Shown: positions 48,085 to 58,512 of the stretch, piece after piece
How the letters are laid out: each line of letters begins with the position of its first letter
How positions within the stretch are numbered: the stretch's first letter is position 1
Assembly (NCBI RefSeq): GCF_017901175.1
Contig: NZ_CP072793.1
Span: 806,001-870,000 of the forward strand
Origin: Thiothrix unzii
GTDB lineage: Bacteria; Pseudomonadota; Gammaproteobacteria; Thiotrichales; Thiotrichaceae
Direction: 5' to 3'
Length of the DNA: 64,000 bases
Position numbers and translations under genes: made by a program
Notes under the pieces: generated by a model
Seen by the model: only the letters and a program-made list of their open reading frames with translations
What the model was told of the DNA's origin: nothing
Databases searched by the model: none

Positions 48085-48659
48085 TCTGCCAACACCCGCC
48101 GATAAATATCCGCCACCCTAACCCGACATTGCAACGTGCTGATTTCCACCACATCCTGCATCTCGTGAAACTCGGAATAGACCCACTGCTTATCCGCCTG
48201 CCGCTGGTATTTTTCCACGCGGCAATAATCCTGCGCCACCAACAGGTATTCCTGCAAAGGCGGGATCAGTTGGTAATGGAAGAATTTCAGCCCACGATCA
48301 TAGGCTTCAGTGGATGCGGACAGGACTTCGATAATCACCAGCGGATTCAGCAACACATCGCCATTTTCATCCTCAAATTGCTCATCGCCGCAAGTCACCA
48401 CCACATCGGGATAGCTGAACTTGTTGGTTTTGTCGGTGCGAGTCCTGACTTTCATATCGCTGGAATACACCCCACAAGGTGTTTCCAGCAGTTGCGCCCC
48501 CAATGAAACCACCAGATTAGTAGAAATCTGGTTATGTTCACGGCTTGCTCCTGCCATTGCGTAGACTTTGCCGTTCAAATATTCGCTTTTGAACTTGGCT
48601 TGGCGTTCGCGCTGGAGGTATTCCGCTTCGCTCAACAGGTAAGCAGGTTGCGCTGGCAT
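48081..48659 (-). CDS. Uma2 family (DUF820) putative endonuclease
   Basis: 192 residues: YLSEAEYLQRERQAKFKSEYLNGKVYAMAGAS is the family opening, and the PD-(D/E)xK-type core is FSYPDVVVTCGDEQ ... NPLVIIEVLSAST (Asp in PDV, Glu in EVLS). DUF820 proteins are multiplied in cyanobacteria and large sulfur bacteria, with no proven role; nuclease function is predicted from fold. First gene of a two-gene operon with the 44-residue membrane peptide. Confidence 0.87.
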   Translation of the reverse strand: MPAQPAYLLSEAEYLQRERQAKFKSEYLNGKVYAMAGASREHNQISTNLVVSLGAQLLETPCGVYSSDMKVRTRTDKTNKFSYPDVVVTCGDEQFEDENGDVLLNPLVIIEVLSASTEAYDRGLKFFHYQLIPPLQEYLLVAQDYCRVEKYQRQADKQWVYSEFHEMQDVVEISTLQCRVRVADIYRRVLAE

Positions 48660-48781
48660 GGCTCATTTCCTTAAATCACTACTGCCGAACATGGCATGGG
48701 TACGATCTATGTTCTACGGTTAGATAAACATGGTACAAGTAAGCGTTTATGCAAACAACCCAACGTTAAACGGAATTTCCC

Positions 48782-49093
48782 ATGAGAAATAATATGTTCG
48801 CGAATATCCCCGCGACTATTCCCACAGAAATCTTTGAGTCGCTCATCCAAACTGATACCATCAAAATCGAACGCATTATTTCCAAAGGTCAACAATCAGC
48901 CGAAGGCTATTGGTATGACCAAGATCAAGCGGAATTCGTGTTGGTGCTTCAAGGCCAAGCGCGTATTCAATTTGAAACACATACTGTTGACCTAAACGCA
49001 GGTGATTACCTCAACATTGCGGCTCACCAAAAGCACCGCGTCGCGTGGACAACACCTACCGAAGAAACCCTCTGGTTAGCCGTATTTTATTGA
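48782..49093 (+). CDS. Cupin domain protein
   Basis: 103 residues with one cupin barrel: AEFVLVLQGQARIQFETHTVDLNAGDYLNIAAHQKHRVAW. The second motif keeps the GDYLxIxxxxxHR pattern with a metal-binding His, while the first motif lacks the usual HxH (it has a Tyr/Asp/Gln segment), so metal binding may be reduced. Start at ATG 48782. It is 1 bp before the methyltransferase and probably in one operon. Substrate unknown. Confidence 0.82.
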   Translation: MRNNMFANIPATIPTEIFESLIQTDTIKIERIISKGQQSAEGYWYDQDQAEFVLVLQGQARIQFETHTVDLNAGDYLNIAAHQKHRVAWTTPTEETLWLAVFY

Positions 49094-49094
49094 T

Positions 49095-49934
49095 ATGCCC
49101 AACTTCTACTTTCATACCGACAATGCCAAACAAGCGTTGGATGCTATCGCCAACGGGCTTTCCAGCATCCGGCTTTCCACCGACCTGAACCTTTCCGAAC
49201 AAGACTTTGCCCTAAGTGGTCAGTGCCTGGTACTCGACGCAGACAATCAACTCTCCATCGACACCCTCAAAAGCATCGTCAAAAAGACCCAGCGAATCTA
49301 CCTCTGTCACGATGGCGCAATGACCCCCTTGGAAGACCGTAGCACAGGCTACTACAAGCTCGTTCCCACCGCTGGCGCACCGCTGCTAGAAATTAGCGGT
49401 GTCAAAATGCACATTTCCAAAGGAACAGACCCCTTTACCAGTGCCTCCGCAATGGCGCAACAAGCCGTGCGCAAAGGTGACAAAGTGCTGGATTGCTGTA
49501 GCGGATTGGGCTATGCCGCCATCGCCGCTCACCGCCTAGGTGCAAGCGAAGTGCTCAGCATCGAACTAAGCCCAGAAGTCATGGGGCTACGTGCGCTAAA
49601 CCCTTGGTCAAACGACTTAAAGCAAGCAGGAATCGTGCAACGCCAAGGCAGCAGCTACGAACTAATAAACACCCTACCTGCCGCTTCTTTTGATGCAGTC
49701 ATTCACGACCCCCCGCGTTTTTCCCTCGCCGGAGAGCTATACAGCGAAGAATTCTACCGCGAAATCTTCCGGGTACTACGCCGCGACGGACGACTCTTTC
49801 ACTACACCGGCAATCCACACGTCGTCAAAAAAGGTAGCAGCTTTGTCGATGGCGTTATCCACCGCCTCAAAGCAGCAGGCTTCCGACACACACAAAAAGT
49901 CGAGCACCTGATGGGTGTCAGCGCACAAAAATAA
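49095..49934 (+). CDS. Class I SAM-dependent methyltransferase (COG2521-like)
   Basis: 279 residues. The N-terminal domain (~1-115, IRLSTDLNLSEQDFALSGQ) resembles an accessory substrate domain. The Rossmann fold begins VRKGDKVLDCCSGLGYAAIAAHRLGASEVLSIELSP and has the catalytic-type motif VIHDPPRFSLAGE, then a post-I LFHYTGNPH stretch. DPPR, in place of DPPY or NPPY, is found in predicted rRNA/tRNA or small-molecule methyltransferases. Substrate unknown. It closes the accessory island, and an intrinsic terminator for the opposite strand begins 5 bp after its stop. Confidence 0.78.
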   Translation: MPNFYFHTDNAKQALDAIANGLSSIRLSTDLNLSEQDFALSGQCLVLDADNQLSIDTLKSIVKKTQRIYLCHDGAMTPLEDRSTGYYKLVPTAGAPLLEISGVKMHISKGTDPFTSASAMAQQAVRKGDKVLDCCSGLGYAAIAAHRLGASEVLSIELSPEVMGLRALNPWSNDLKQAGIVQRQGSSYELINTLPAASFDAVIHDPPRFSLAGELYSEEFYREIFRVLRRDGRLFHYTGNPHVVKKGSSFVDGVIHRLKAAGFRHTQKVEHLMGVSAQK

Positions 49935-49938
49935 CCGC

Positions 49939-49971
49939 AAAAAAAAGCGGCTCGTTGTTCAGGCGAGCCGC
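49939..49971 (-). terminator. Rho-independent terminator of the PDH operon
   Basis: GCGGCTCG (49947-49954) pairs with CGAGCCGC (49964-49971). On the minus strand the hairpin is followed by eight T (complement of A8 at 49939-49946). It lies ~90 bp beyond lpd. Confidence 0.85.
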
Positions 49972-50020
49972 CAACCGGTTTCTCACTTAACGTGAGGAGT
50001 CAAACTCAAAATCTCTTGTC

Positions 50021-50059
50021 CCCCTCGCCCCTTGAGGGAGAGGGGCTAGGGGTGAGGGG
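50021..50059. repeat. REP-like inverted repeat next to lpd stop
   Basis: CCCCTCGCCCC (50021-50031) and GGGGTGAGGGG (50049-50059) form an 11-bp stem with one G-T pair around a GAGGG-rich centre. It abuts the lpd stop codon. Elements of this composition are scattered in many proteobacterial genomes; only one copy is in this window. Confidence 0.55.
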
Positions 50060-51802
50060 TTATTTCTTCGGCGCGTAAATATCCGTGCAAGTCCCCTCTG
50101 CCACTTCCGCCGCAAAGTTCAGCGTCTCGGAAAGCGTCGGATGCGGGTGAATCGTCAAACTCATGTCGTGCATATCCGCCCCCATTTCCAAGGCCAGCAC
50201 CGCCTCGGCAATCAGCTCACCGGCATTCTTACCCGCAATGCCCGCGCCAATCAGTTGCCCGGTTGCCTTATCAAACAGCACCTTGGTAATCCCGTTGCTG
50301 GCATCCATCGACAACGCCCGCCCACTCGCCGCCCAGGGGAACGCGCCTTTTTCATACGCAATCCCTTCCGCCTTGCACTGCTCTTCGGTCTTGCCCATCC
50401 ACGCCACTTCCGGGCTGGTGTAAGCGACCGACGGAATGGTTTTCGCATCAAAATAGGCTTTATGCCCCGCAATCACTTCCGCCGCGACTTTGCCCTCGTG
50501 CGTGGCTTTGTGCGCCAGCATCGGCTGCCCCACAATGTCGCCAATCGCAAAAATGTGCGGCACATTGGTACGCATCTGATTATCCACCGGAATAAAACCG
50601 CGTGTATCCGCAAACACCCCCGCCTTCCCCGCGTCAATCAGCCCACCATTTGGCGAACGCCCAATCGCCACCAACACCCGGTCAAACGTATCCGTCGCAG
50701 GCGCACCCTTGCCCTCAAACGCACACACCAAACCCTCAGCCGTCGGCGTAATCGCGGTAACTTTGGTATTCAGGTAGATATTCTCGTACATCCCCTTAAT
50801 CTGGTTGTGCAAGGGCTTCACAATGTCACGATCCGCACCGGGCATCAGTCCGGGTGAAAGTTCCACCACGGTAATTTTTGCACCAAGCGCGTGGTAAACC
50901 GTCGCCATTTCCAACCCGATAATGCCACCGCCGACCACCAGCATCCGCTTAGGGATTTCCGGCAATTCCAGCGCATCGGTAGAATCCATCACCCGTGGAT
51001 CGTCCCACGGAATAAACGGCAATTTCGTGACTCGCGAACCGGCGGCAATGATGCAATTGGCAAACTTCACGGTCTGCTTGCTGCCATCCGCTGCTTCCAC
51101 TTCAATGGTATTGGGTGAAGTGAAACGTCCGTAGCCTTGCACGATTTGCACTTTGCGCTGCTTCGCCAAGCCTTTCAGACCCGTGGTCAACTTGCCGACC
51201 ACATCGCTTTTATGCGCTCGCACGGCATCAAGGTCGATGTCCGGCTCGCCGAATTTCACGCCATGCTTAGCAAACTCCTTCGCCTCGTTGATCACTTCCG
51301 CCGTGTGCAATAACGCTTTGGAGGGGATGCAACCGACGTTGAGGCATACGCCCCCGATATTGGGGTAACGCTCGATCAGCACCACTTTTTTGCCAAGGTC
51401 AGCAGCGCGGAACGCAGCGGTGTACCCGCCGGGGCCAGAGCCTAGAACGACGAGTTCGGTTTCAAGATCAGCAGACGTGGGTGTAGGTGAAGGTGAAGAT
51501 TGTTGTAGAGACGCAAGATTTTGCGTCTCTACGGTGGTAACAACAGCTGCATCCCCCGTCTCTACCACCTCCAACATCAACAACACCGACCCTTCCGACA
51601 CCCGATCCCCCACCTTCACCAGCATCTGCTTAATCGTGCCAGCGACAGGGCTGGGAATTTCCATCGACGATTTATCAGACTCGATGGTAATCAGCGAATC
51701 TTCCGCCTCAATCTGGAAACCGGCATCGACCAAGACTTCAATGATTTCAACGTCTTTAAAACTGCCAATATCGGGGACTTTGACTTCGATAATCTTGCTC
51801 AT
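50060..51802 (-). CDS. lpdA: Dihydrolipoamide dehydrogenase (E3) with N-terminal lipoyl domain
   Basis: 580 residues. The lipoyl domain (1-80) carries Lys44 in [10 protein letters not shown]; the Ala/Pro/Ser linker (82-110) includes the 28-bp palindrome in translation (VETQNLASL, 91-99). The E3 part begins [13 protein letters not shown], with redox pair Cys153/Cys158 ([13 protein letters not shown]), NAD site [19 protein letters not shown] and C-terminal HPHPTLSE active-site His. It reoxidises dihydrolipoamide on E2, using NAD+. A lipoyl-bearing E3 is the Neisseria/Pseudomonas-type fusion. Start overlaps the aceF stop (ATGA). Confidence 0.95.
   Translation of the reverse strand: MSKIIEVKVPDIGSFKDVEIIEVLVDAGFQIEAEDSLITIESDKSSMEIPSPVAGTIKQMLVKVGDRVSEGSVLLMLEVVETGDAAVVTTVETQNLASLQQSSPSPTPTSADLETELVVLGSGPGGYTAAFRAADLGKKVVLIERYPNIGGVCLNVGCIPSKALLHTAEVINEAKEFAKHGVKFGEPDIDLDAVRAHKSDVVGKLTTGLKGLAKQRKVQIVQGYGRFTSPNTIEVEAADGSKQTVKFANCIIAAGSRVTKLPFIPWDDPRVMDSTDALELPEIPKRMLVVGGGIIGLEMATVYHALGAKITVVELSPGLMPGADRDIVKPLHNQIKGMYENIYLNTKVTAITPTAEGLVCAFEGKGAPATDTFDRVLVAIGRSPNGGLIDAGKAGVFADTRGFIPVDNQMRTNVPHIFAIGDIVGQPMLAHKATHEGKVAAEVIAGHKAYFDAKTIPSVAYTSPEVAWMGKTEEQCKAEGIAYEKGAFPWAASGRALSMDASNGITKVLFDKATGQLIGAGIAGKNAGELIAEAVLALEMGADMHDMSLTIHPHPTLSETLNFAAEVAEGTCTDIYAPKK
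51505..51532. repeat. 28-bp palindrome in lpdA linker
   Basis: Arms GTAGAGACGCAA and TTGCGTCTCTAC, 4-bp centre (GATT). It is within the linker codons of lpdA, read in minus-strand phase as VETQNLASL. Same sequence as the aceF copies. Confidence 0.9.
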
Positions 51803-53142
51803 ACCAGCAACCTCCGAATATCACCCAGCATTTTGGCAAGGTAAGTGGTGAAACGTGCGCCATCCGCGCCATCAATTACGCGATGGTCATACGACAGTGA
51901 CAGTGGCAACATTAAGCGCGGCGCGAATTCCTTACCGTTCCAAATGGGCTGAATGTCGGACTTGGATACGCCCAGAATGGCGACTTCCGGCGCATTCACA
52001 ATCGGGGTAAATTTCGTGCCACCAATCCCGCCAAGGCTGGAAATCGAGAAGCACCCGCCCTGCATATCCGCCGGTTTCAGCTTCTTGTCACGCGCCTTCG
52101 CCGACATTTCCTTCAGCTCTTCGGAAAGCTGCATAATCGACTTTTTGTCCACGTCACGGAACACCGGCACAACCAGTCCATCCGGCGTATCCACCGCCAC
52201 GCCGATGTTGTAGTAGCTTTTACGGATCAGGTTTTCACCCTTCGCATCCAACGATGAATTGAAACGTGGGTAAGCCTTCAGACCCGCCACCACCGCTTTC
52301 ATAATGAATACCAGCGGGGTAATTTTCATCCCCGACTTGGCATTTTCCTCATTCAATTGCTTGCGGAACGCTTCCAGATCGGTGATGTCCGCTTGGTCAA
52401 ACTGGGTGACGTGCGGAATGTGTACCCAGTTGCGGTGCAAGAATTCGCCGGTCAGTTTATTGATGCGCGACAACGGCACGGTTTCGATTGCACCCCATTG
52501 GCTGAAATCAATGTCCGGCATGGGTGCAACGCCCAGCGTATTGCCGGAAGTCGCACTTTTTCCTGGCACACCGCCCATGCTCATCACATCCTTGATGTAC
52601 GCTTTTACGTCATCTTGGGTAATGCGCCCCTTGCGACCAGAGCCTGTGACCTTGTTGAGGTCAGCACCGAGTTCGCGGGCAAACTTGCGCACAGAGGGGG
52701 TAGCGTAAGCTTTGCTGAAGTCGAGTTTTGGGGAATGCGGTTGTCGTAGAGACGCAAGATTTTGCGTCTCTACAGTGGTGGTGGATATCGGTACGGGTTG
52801 TTGTTGTAGAGACGCAAGATTTTGCGTCTCTACGGTGGTAGTGGGTGTCGGTGCGGATACGGGTTGTTGTTGTAGAGATGCAAGATTTTGCGTCTCTACG
52901 ATCCCCGCCACCTCCATCATCACCACCAAACTCCCTTCCGAAATCCGATCCCCCACCTTCACTTTCAGCTCTTTAATCACGCCCGCTACCGGCGACGGAA
53001 TTTCCATCGACGATTTGTCGGATTCAATCGTGATTAACGAGTCTTCAACAGCGATGGTGTCGCCAACGCTCACCAATACTTCAATGATTTCAACATCTTT
53101 AAAGCTGCCAATGTCTGGCACTAAAACTTCTTGGATTGCCAT
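51799..53142 (-). CDS. aceF: Pyruvate dehydrogenase E2, dihydrolipoamide acetyltransferase
   Basis: 447 residues. One lipoyl domain (1-80, lipoyl Lys43) is followed by a linker (81-140) built from three copies of the palindrome-derived VETQNLASL segment (82-90, 104-112, 124-132) separated by Pro/Thr/Gln spacers. The E1/E3-binding domain follows ([17 protein letters not shown] ... [12 protein letters not shown]), then the acetyltransferase with [15 protein letters not shown] (His and Asp of HxxxDG). It transfers acetyl from E1 to CoA. E. coli E2 has three lipoyl domains; here there is one, plus one on E3. It overlaps lpdA by 4 bp and is 11 bp after aceE. Confidence 0.96.
   Translation of the reverse strand: MAIQEVLVPDIGSFKDVEIIEVLVSVGDTIAVEDSLITIESDKSSMEIPSPVAGVIKELKVKVGDRISEGSLVVMMEVAGIVETQNLASLQQQPVSAPTPTTTVETQNLASLQQQPVPISTTTVETQNLASLRQPHSPKLDFSKAYATPSVRKFARELGADLNKVTGSGRKGRITQDDVKAYIKDVMSMGGVPGKSATSGNTLGVAPMPDIDFSQWGAIETVPLSRINKLTGEFLHRNWVHIPHVTQFDQADITDLEAFRKQLNEENAKSGMKITPLVFIMKAVVAGLKAYPRFNSSLDAKGENLIRKSYYNIGVAVDTPDGLVVPVFRDVDKKSIMQLSEELKEMSAKARDKKLKPADMQGGCFSISSLGGIGGTKFTPIVNAPEVAILGVSKSDIQPIWNGKEFAPRLMLPLSLSYDHRVIDGADGARFTTYLAKMLGDIRRLLV
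52746..52773. repeat. 28-bp palindrome in aceF linker (third unit)
   Basis: Same arms GTAGAGACGCAA and TTGCGTCTCTAC. Encodes VETQNLASL at residues 124-132 of AceF. Confidence 0.9.
52806..52833. repeat. 28-bp palindrome in aceF linker (second unit)
   Basis: Same palindrome. Encodes VETQNLASL at residues 104-112 of AceF; 60 bp from the third unit. Confidence 0.9.
52872..52899. repeat. 28-bp palindrome in aceF linker (first unit)
   Basis: Same palindrome with one change in the left arm (GTAGAGATGCAA), which is synonymous in the AceF frame (Ala GCG to GCA). Encodes residues 82-90; 66 bp from the second unit. Confidence 0.9.
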
Positions 53143-53153
53143 GATCGCGCTCC

Positions 53154-55811
53154 TTATGCCAGACGTGGGTTAGGTTTTTCAGGGTTAATGCCGTATTTTT
53201 CCATCGCTTTCACCAGATCAGCGGCTGGCAGAGATTTGTCATCCACCAACGCTTTCAGTGCAGCAATCACGATGTAATGGCGGTTCACCTCGAAATGTTT
53301 ACGCAATTGCGCACGGGTATCGCTGCGTCCAAAACCGTCTGTTCCCAGCACCGTGAACGGCATCGGCAGCCACGCACGGATTTGGTCAGGGTATTGGCGG
53401 ATGTAGTCGGTGGCGGCAATCGCAGGCCCACGCTGCCCTTTCATCGCTTGCGTGACATACGGTACTTTCGCGTCATCCAGTGGGTGCAGCATATTCCAGC
53501 GGTCACAATCACGCGCTTCCCGCGCCAGCTCGTTGAAACTGGTCACGCTCCACACGTTTGCATCCACGCCCCAATCTTTATCGAGCAATTCCGCTGCGGC
53601 AATCACTTCGCGTAAGATCGTGCCTGAACCCATCAGTTGCACCTTTTTACGCTTCTTACCACCGCCGCTGAACAAGTACATGCCTTTGACAATGCCGTCT
53701 TCGCAACCGGCGGGCATCGCTGGGTGCGTGTAATTTTCGTTCATCGCAGTGATGTAGTAGTACACATCCTCCTGATCCTGATACATGCGTTTCAGACCAT
53801 TCTGGATAATAACCGCGAGTTCGTAGGAGAAGGTTGGGTCATAAGACAAGCAATTCGGAATCAAACCCGCCTGAATCAAGCCATGCCCATCTTGATGCTG
53901 TAAACCTTCACCCGCCAGCGTCGTGCGCCCAGCCGTGCCACCAATCAGGAAGCCACGTGCACGGCAATCGCCCGCCGCCCAAGCCAAGTCGCCAATACGT
54001 TGGAAACCAAACATCGAGTAGTAAATGTAAAACGGCACCATGTTCACGCCGTGTGTGCTGTACGCCGTTGCCGCCGCAATCCATGACGAGAATGCGCCCG
54101 CTTCGTTGATACCTTCTTCCAGAATTTGCCCGGTCTTGTCCTCTTTGTAGAACATGACCTGATCTTTATCTTGCGGCTCGTACAACTGCCCAACTGAGGA
54201 GTAAATCCCCATCTGGCGGAACATACCTTCCATCCCGAAAGTACGCGCCTCATCCGGCACGATGGGCACGACGTTTTTGCCCATGTTTTTGTCACGCGCC
54301 AACAAGGTCAGCAAGCGCACGAACACCATCGTAGTGGACATTTCGCGGTCGCCAGTGCTTTCCAGCAGCGGTTGGAAAATCGAAATATCCGGCACTTTCA
54401 GCGGGGTTGCATGGGTTTGGCGTTGTGGCAGGAAACCGCCCAGTGCTTTGCGGTGTTCCAGCAAATACTGCATTTCTTCGCCGTTCGGGTCGGGGCGGTA
54501 ATATTTAGCTTCTGCCGCATCCGCATCGCTCAACGGGATATTGAAGCGGTTTTTGTAGGCAATCATTTCTTCGCCACTCAGCTTTTTCTGTGAGTGGGTA
54601 CGGTTCTGGCCTTCGCCTGCTGAACCCATGCCGTAACCTTTTACGGTATGCGCAAGGATAACGGTTGGTTGCCCGGTGTGATTCACGGCTGCGTGGTAAG
54701 CCGCGTAAACTTTGTGCGGATCGTGACCACCACGGTTCAAACGCCAGATGTCCGCGTCGCTCATTTTCGCGACCATTTCCTTCAGCTCAGGGTATTTGCC
54801 GAAGAAGTTTTCGCGCACGTATTTGCCGTCTTTGGATTTGTAGTTTTGGTATTCGCCGTCAACTGCTTCCATCATGCGGGCTTTGAGCAAACCGTCTTTG
54901 TCTTTGGCAAGCAGTGGATCCCAATACGAACCCCACAGCACTTTGATGACATTCCAACCTGCGCCACGGAAGACCGCTTCGAGTTCCTGCACGATTTTGC
55001 CGTTGCCGCGTACTGGGCCATCGAGGCGTTGCAGGTTGCAGTTGACCACCCACACGAGGTTGTCGAGCTTTTCGCGTCCACCCAAGGAAATCGCGCCGAG
55101 CGTTTCCGGCTCATCAGTTTCGCCGTCACCAACGAACGCCCAGACTTTACGGTTAGCGGTTTCTGCCAACTTGCGGTCTTGCAGGTATTTCATGAAACGC
55201 GCTTGGTAAATCGACTTGAGCGGCCCCAAGCCCATTGAAACCGTGGGGAACTGCCAATAATCCGGCATCAACCAGGGGTGCGGATACGATGATAAACCGC
55301 CGCCATCGACTTCCTGGCGGAAGCCATCAAGGTCTTCTTCAGTAAACCGGCCTTCGAGGAAGGAACGTGCATACATCCCCGGTGCAGCGTGGCCTTGGAT
55401 ATACAACAAGTCGCCACCGTGTTGCGGGGAAGGCGCGTGCCAGAAATGGTTCATGCCCACATCGTATAACGTCGCAGCAGAGGCGAAGGTAGCAATATGC
55501 CCACCTAGTTCCGGGCTTTCGCGGTTGGCGCGTACCACCATTGCCGCTGCATTCCAGCGGATATAGGAGCGCAAACGCGCTTCAATCGCCGGTTTGCCGG
55601 GGGTGTAGCTTTCTTTATGCGGGGGGATGGTATTGATATACGCGGTATTAGCTGAGTATGGCAGGTTTGCTCCGTTTTGACGGGCAGTTGCGATCAGTTT
55701 TTCTAATAAGAAATGAGCGCGTTCCACACCTTCTGATTCAATGACAGCTTCAAGTGAATCAGCCCATTCTTTAGTTTCTTGAAAATCAATATCTTGTATC
55801 GAATTATTCAT
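53154..55811 (-). CDS. aceE: Pyruvate dehydrogenase E1 (homodimeric type)
   Basis: 885 residues, the length of E. coli AceE. It decarboxylates pyruvate with thiamine diphosphate and acetylates the lipoyl group of AceF. The TPP/Mg site is [17 protein letters not shown] ... [16 protein letters not shown]. Other AceE-typical stretches are [29 protein letters not shown] and [16 protein letters not shown]. It is the first gene of aceE-aceF-lpdA. The AT-rich gap upstream (55812-56019) is shared with the divergent rnt and should hold both promoters; a TTGACA at 55957-55962 points toward rnt. Confidence 0.97.
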   Translation of the reverse strand: MNNSIQDIDFQETKEWADSLEAVIESEGVERAHFLLEKLIATARQNGANLPYSANTAYINTIPPHKESYTPGKPAIEARLRSYIRWNAAAMVVRANRESPELGGHIATFASAATLYDVGMNHFWHAPSPQHGGDLLYIQGHAAPGMYARSFLEGRFTEEDLDGFRQEVDGGGLSSYPHPWLMPDYWQFPTVSMGLGPLKSIYQARFMKYLQDRKLAETANRKVWAFVGDGETDEPETLGAISLGGREKLDNLVWVVNCNLQRLDGPVRGNGKIVQELEAVFRGAGWNVIKVLWGSYWDPLLAKDKDGLLKARMMEAVDGEYQNYKSKDGKYVRENFFGKYPELKEMVAKMSDADIWRLNRGGHDPHKVYAAYHAAVNHTGQPTVILAHTVKGYGMGSAGEGQNRTHSQKKLSGEEMIAYKNRFNIPLSDADAAEAKYYRPDPNGEEMQYLLEHRKALGGFLPQRQTHATPLKVPDISIFQPLLESTGDREMSTTMVFVRLLTLLARDKNMGKNVVPIVPDEARTFGMEGMFRQMGIYSSVGQLYEPQDKDQVMFYKEDKTGQILEEGINEAGAFSSWIAAATAYSTHGVNMVPFYIYYSMFGFQRIGDLAWAAGDCRARGFLIGGTAGRTTLAGEGLQHQDGHGLIQAGLIPNCLSYDPTFSYELAVIIQNGLKRMYQDQEDVYYYITAMNENYTHPAMPAGCEDGIVKGMYLFSGGGKKRKKVQLMGSGTILREVIAAAELLDKDWGVDANVWSVTSFNELAREARDCDRWNMLHPLDDAKVPYVTQAMKGQRGPAIAATDYIRQYPDQIRAWLPMPFTVLGTDGFGRSDTRAQLRKHFEVNRHYIVIAALKALVDDKSLPAADLVKAMEKYGINPEKPNPRLA

Positions 55812-56019
55812 TATCAGTCCTCTTTCTTCCAGCGGTAAATCTGGTTATTTCAAGTGGGTTGGCTACCAGATGGGTACGGACTTTATCATAGTCAGATAAG
55901 GATCTAAAGATAAAATGTAGACTAAAAATAATTGTTTATTTTTCAATATATTACTTTTGACAAATAATTTGTTAAATCTTTCCTATTCATTTTCCATCAG
56001 TTCCGTTAAGCTCTCGCCC

Positions 56020-56661
56020 ATGACTGATGATATAGAAATTATCCCAATTGCCGGACGTTTTCGTGGCTTCCTTCCTGTCGTAGTTGACGTAGAAACAGGT
56101 GGCTTTGATTGTCGCAAGGATGCGTTGCTCGAAGTGGCAGCCGTAATGCTGCGCATCGACGAAAAAGGTGAGCTTTCGCGCCACCGCACTTTTAGTTGGC
56201 ACATCGAACCCTTCCCCAATGCCAATATGGATCCCAAATCGCTGGAAGTGAATGGCATCAAGCCGTTCAGCCCGCTGCGCATGGCAGTGCCTGAGCCGAA
56301 AGCGATGGAAGAATTCTTCAAAGTGACCCGTAAGGAAGTGAAGATCAACCGCTGCAACCGCGCCATTTTGGTGGGGCATAACGCACCGTTCGATTTGAAC
56401 TTTGTTCACGCGGCTGCGGATCGTATTAAAGCTGCACGCAACCCGTTCCATCCGTTTAGCACGCTGGATACCGTTTCTTTGGGTGCAGTGATGTACGGGC
56501 AAACGGTGTTGGCGCGACTTGCGCAGGCAGCAGGTATGGGGTGGGATGCAGATTCTGCGCATTCAGCCGTGTATGATGCTGAAAAGACAGCGGATTTATT
56601 TTGCCACTTCGTGAATACTTGGCAGACGCTGGACGCGGCGTTTAAAGCGGTCGAGAATTAG
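56020..56661 (+). CDS. rnt: Ribonuclease T
   Basis: 213 residues from ATG 56020; an upstream start at 55957 would add residues unlike the family. This DEDDh 3'-5' exoribonuclease trims tRNA and stable RNA 3' ends. Motifs: Exo I VVDVETGGFD, Exo II VGHNAPFDLNFVHAA, Exo III HSAVYDAEKTADLF with catalytic His. The basic patch that binds RNA (RKEVKINRCNR) is present. It converges with potD, and a 28-bp palindrome lies between the stops. Confidence 0.95.
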   Translation: MTDDIEIIPIAGRFRGFLPVVVDVETGGFDCRKDALLEVAAVMLRIDEKGELSRHRTFSWHIEPFPNANMDPKSLEVNGIKPFSPLRMAVPEPKAMEEFFKVTRKEVKINRCNRAILVGHNAPFDLNFVHAAADRIKAARNPFHPFSTLDTVSLGAVMYGQTVLARLAQAAGMGWDADSAHSAVYDAEKTADLFCHFVNTWQTLDAAFKAVEN

Positions 56662-56676
56662 GGGAACCCCCTCACC

Positions 56677-56704
56677 GTAGAGACGCAAAATCTTGCGTCT
56701 CTAC
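56677..56704. repeat. 28-bp palindrome between rnt and potD
   Basis: GTAGAGACGCAA (56677-56688) and TTGCGTCTCTAC (56693-56704): the same element as in aceF and lpdA. It sits between convergent genes. No T-run follows on either strand, so terminator function is not indicated. Confidence 0.85.
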
Positions 56705-56721
56705 AATGCTAACAGGGATTA

Positions 56722-57750
56722 TTACTTCCCTGTCTTCAGCTTTTCCCAATACCCATCGTATAGCTTCATTGCGTCGCCCACGTTGTTTTGGAACTCGCCT
56801 TGGTCAATTACATCTGCGGCGGGGAAGATAATGGGGTTATCGCGGGTGGCTTCGTCCATCAGTTCGCGTGCTGCGCCGTTGGGCGTGCTGTAACCGAGTT
56901 CTTCCACCACTTTTTGACCGACTTCGGCTTTCAGCATGTAGTCAATAAACTTGTGGGCGTTGTCGACGTTTTCCGCACCCTTGGGGATGGTGAAACTGTC
57001 GACCCAAAAGCCAGCACCTTCTTTGGGATAAATGTATTTGATCTCAGGGTTTTCTTTTTGCGCCATGATTGCTTCGCCGCTCCAGATCATTCCTAAATCA
57101 ACATCCCCTGCTAAAAACGGTTCGCGTGGCGCGTCAGCGTTAAAAACCCGCACGTTAGGCATGAGCTTTTGCAAGTCTTCGTAAGCCGCTTTGATTTCTT
57201 CCGGGTTGGTGGTGTTGGTGGAGTGACCTTGTTTGCGTAATGCCATGTGGAACACTTCACGCACGTCATCTACTAACAGCAGCTTACCTTGCCATTTGCT
57301 GTCCCATAAATCCGCCCATCCGGTAATGGTGGCAGGGTCAATGGCTTTACTGTTGACGGCAATGCCGGTGCTGCCCCACAGGTAAGGAATGCTGTATTTA
57401 TTACCGGGATCGTAAGGTTTATTCATCAAGCTGATCGAGAGATTTTTCAGATTGGTGAGTTTTTTGGGGTCGATTTCTTGTAATAAACCTTCTTCGCGCA
57501 TCTTGGCTACGAGGTAAGCAGAAGGCACGATAATGTCATAGCCCTTGCCCTGTTGCAGCTTGACCTTGGAGTACATTACCTCGTTATTTTCATAGGTGGA
57601 ATATTCGACTTTAATCCCGGTTTCTTTTTCAAAATCTTCCAGTACACCCTCAGGAATGTATTCAGCCCAGTTATAAACCACCAACTTGCCTTCGGCATGG
57701 GCGGTGGTAGCGGCGAGTAACAATGCAGCAATCAAAGCGCGGATTTTCAT
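56722..57750 (-). CDS. potD: Spermidine/putrescine-binding protein PotD
   Basis: 342 residues from ATG 57750, chosen because the signal peptide MKIRALIAALLLAATTAHA starts there. It binds polyamines in the periplasm. Signature: LVVYNWAEYIPEGVLEDFEKETGIKVEYSTYENNEVMYSKV, then DIIVPSAYLVAKM, GSTGIAVNSK, IWSGEAIMAQ and WVDSFTIPKGA. It is 1 bp after the potC stop. PotA and PotB are not in the window. Confidence 0.93.
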   Translation of the reverse strand: MKIRALIAALLLAATTAHAEGKLVVYNWAEYIPEGVLEDFEKETGIKVEYSTYENNEVMYSKVKLQQGKGYDIIVPSAYLVAKMREEGLLQEIDPKKLTNLKNLSISLMNKPYDPGNKYSIPYLWGSTGIAVNSKAIDPATITGWADLWDSKWQGKLLLVDDVREVFHMALRKQGHSTNTTNPEEIKAAYEDLQKLMPNVRVFNADAPREPFLAGDVDLGMIWSGEAIMAQKENPEIKYIYPKEGAGFWVDSFTIPKGAENVDNAHKFIDYMLKAEVGQKVVEELGYSTPNGAARELMDEATRDNPIIFPAADVIDQGEFQNNVGDAMKLYDGYWEKLKTGK

Positions 57751-57751
57751 A

Positions 57752-58512
57752 TCAGTGTTTTCTCCTGAGCAACAAGGTGGATAAGGCGACCAGCAGGAGT
57801 GAAATGCCCAGTAATAACGTAGCGAGCACATTCACTTCGGGGGAGACACCCACTTTTACCATAGAAAACACCCGGATAGGAAGGATTTCAAAGCCCGGCC
57901 CGGTTACGAATGAGCTAATAATGACATCATCCAGCGAGAGCGTGAAACTCAACAACCACCCGGCAACAATCGCCGGAAACACCAAAGGCAGGGTGATGAG
58001 CCAAAATAAACGGCTTTCACTCGCGCCTAAATCTTGTCCCGCTTCCAGCAAGTGTTTGTCGAAACCTTTGAGGTGTGCATAAACAGTCACCACCACGAAC
58101 GGCAAGCAAAACGTAATGTGCGCGATTAATAATGACCAAAAACCCAGTTGAATACCCAAGGCGATGAATATCACCAAAAACGTAATCGCCAACACAATGT
58201 CGGGTGACATCATGACCACAAACAACAAGCCGCTGGCGGCTCCTTTCAGGGGAAAGCGGTAGCGGTGCAGGGCAAGTGCCATGAGCGTACCAATGATGGT
58301 GGCAGCGGTGGCGGCAATCCCTGCAATCAGCAGTGAATTTAAAAACGCCTGCATAAGCGATTCATTTTCAAATAACTTTTCGTACCACTGTAACGTAAAG
58401 CCCTTCCACTCATGTCCGTATTTAGAGCTATTGAAGGAGTTGATGACCAACACCACAATCGGTAAGTACAGGTAGGCAAAGATGGCGGTGATGAAGCTCC
58501 ACTTTAAGGCTT

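Noticed and set aside
52746-52899. Possible CRISPR array in the 28-bp repeats of aceF
   Set aside because: Only three units, spacers are nearly the same sequence and the whole stretch is coding in frame; no cas genes.
56677-56704. Palindrome as a bidirectional terminator
   Set aside because: No T-run on either side and the same sequence occurs inside coding regions, so the stem alone is not a termination signal.
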